NCBI GenBank assembly: GCA_023417265.1
Contig: JAEZFY010000256.1
Location: 1-20,796 of the forward strand
Direction: 5' to 3'
DNA from: Actinomycetes bacterium
Lineage (GTDB): Bacteria > Actinomycetota > Acidimicrobiia > Acidimicrobiales > Ilumatobacteraceae
DNA length: 20,796 bases
Of this stretch, positions 20,746-20,796 are shown piece after piece; within the stretch, counting starts at the first letter, position 1; each line of letters opens with the position of its first letter. The notes beneath the pieces were generated by a model, which worked only from the letters and a program-made list of their open reading frames with translations, did no database searches and had not been told where the DNA came from. Both the position numbers and the translations under genes were made by a program.

Positions 20746-20796
20746 ATGAAGCCCCGCAAGACTTCCCGCACGACGGCACTGCTCGCGTGCTCGACC
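20746..20796 (+). CDS. Start of the ABC substrate-binding protein (cut by window end)
   Basis: Only the first 17 residues are present (MKPRKTSRTTALLACST): a basic start and the beginning of a hydrophobic stretch, as in a signal peptide or lipoprotein signal. A strong Shine-Dalgarno and the position directly after the ATPase and permease genes make the periplasmic or lipid-anchored binding protein of this importer the most likely product. The rest lies outside the window, so the family cannot be checked. Confidence 0.6.
   Translation, partial: MKPRKTSRTTALLACST

Overview
The base composition (strongly GC-rich, with G/C-ending codons in every gene), the frequent GTG/TTG starts and the gene content point to a high-GC actinobacterium. 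The DUF6458 family, abundant acyl-CoA synthetases and PilV/PilW/PilX-like minor pilins suggest the Acidimicrobiia (Ilumatobacter-like). That placement is inference from style, not from a search.

Layout. (1) 9-3131, minus strand: a housekeeping block read leftwards, consisting of a radical-SAM DUF512 protein, the ribosome-assembly GTPase Der (4-base stop/start overlap), a small zinc-ribbon membrane protein and tRNA-Pro(GGG). (2) 3183-5158, plus strand: ispH (last step of the MEP isoprenoid pathway), a CopD-like four-helix membrane protein and a small lipoprotein, tightly spaced. (3) 5230-9492: an acyl-CoA synthetase, a convergent DUF6458 membrane protein, then a glycerophosphodiester phosphodiesterase overlapping a gamma-glutamyltransferase-family hydrolase. 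(4) 9493-15788: the most unusual part, a three-gene minor-pilin operon (PilV-, PilW- and PilX-like) behind what looks like a sigma-28/FliA-type promoter. The PilW-like member is a 1066-residue modular pilin. It has a prepilin stalk, a von Willebrand A domain with an intact MIDAS, and a C-terminal beta domain. About 360 residues are inserted inside the vWA domain, and they carry nine copies of a W-x7-Y-x7-(P)-x2-[FW] repeat that I do not recognise. The PilX-like member is 813 residues with two fibronectin-III-like domains. (5) 15792-20796: a probable catabolic and uptake locus with an LLM flavin oxidoreductase divergent from a cytosine-deaminase-family amidohydrolase, then an SDR dehydrogenase and a SsuB/TauB-type ABC transporter. 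The substrate-binding protein is cut by the window end.

Two expression styles stand out. Most plus-strand leading genes have a TANNNT hexamer only 6-11 bases before the start codon and no Shine-Dalgarno, which suggests leaderless or near-leaderless transcripts. The pilin operon instead has a FliA-like promoter, a roughly 60-base leader with a hairpin, and an AGGAG ribosome site. No CRISPR array, insertion sequence, integrase or rRNA was seen, and no gene-free stretch exceeds 300 bases (the longest is 9493-9650).
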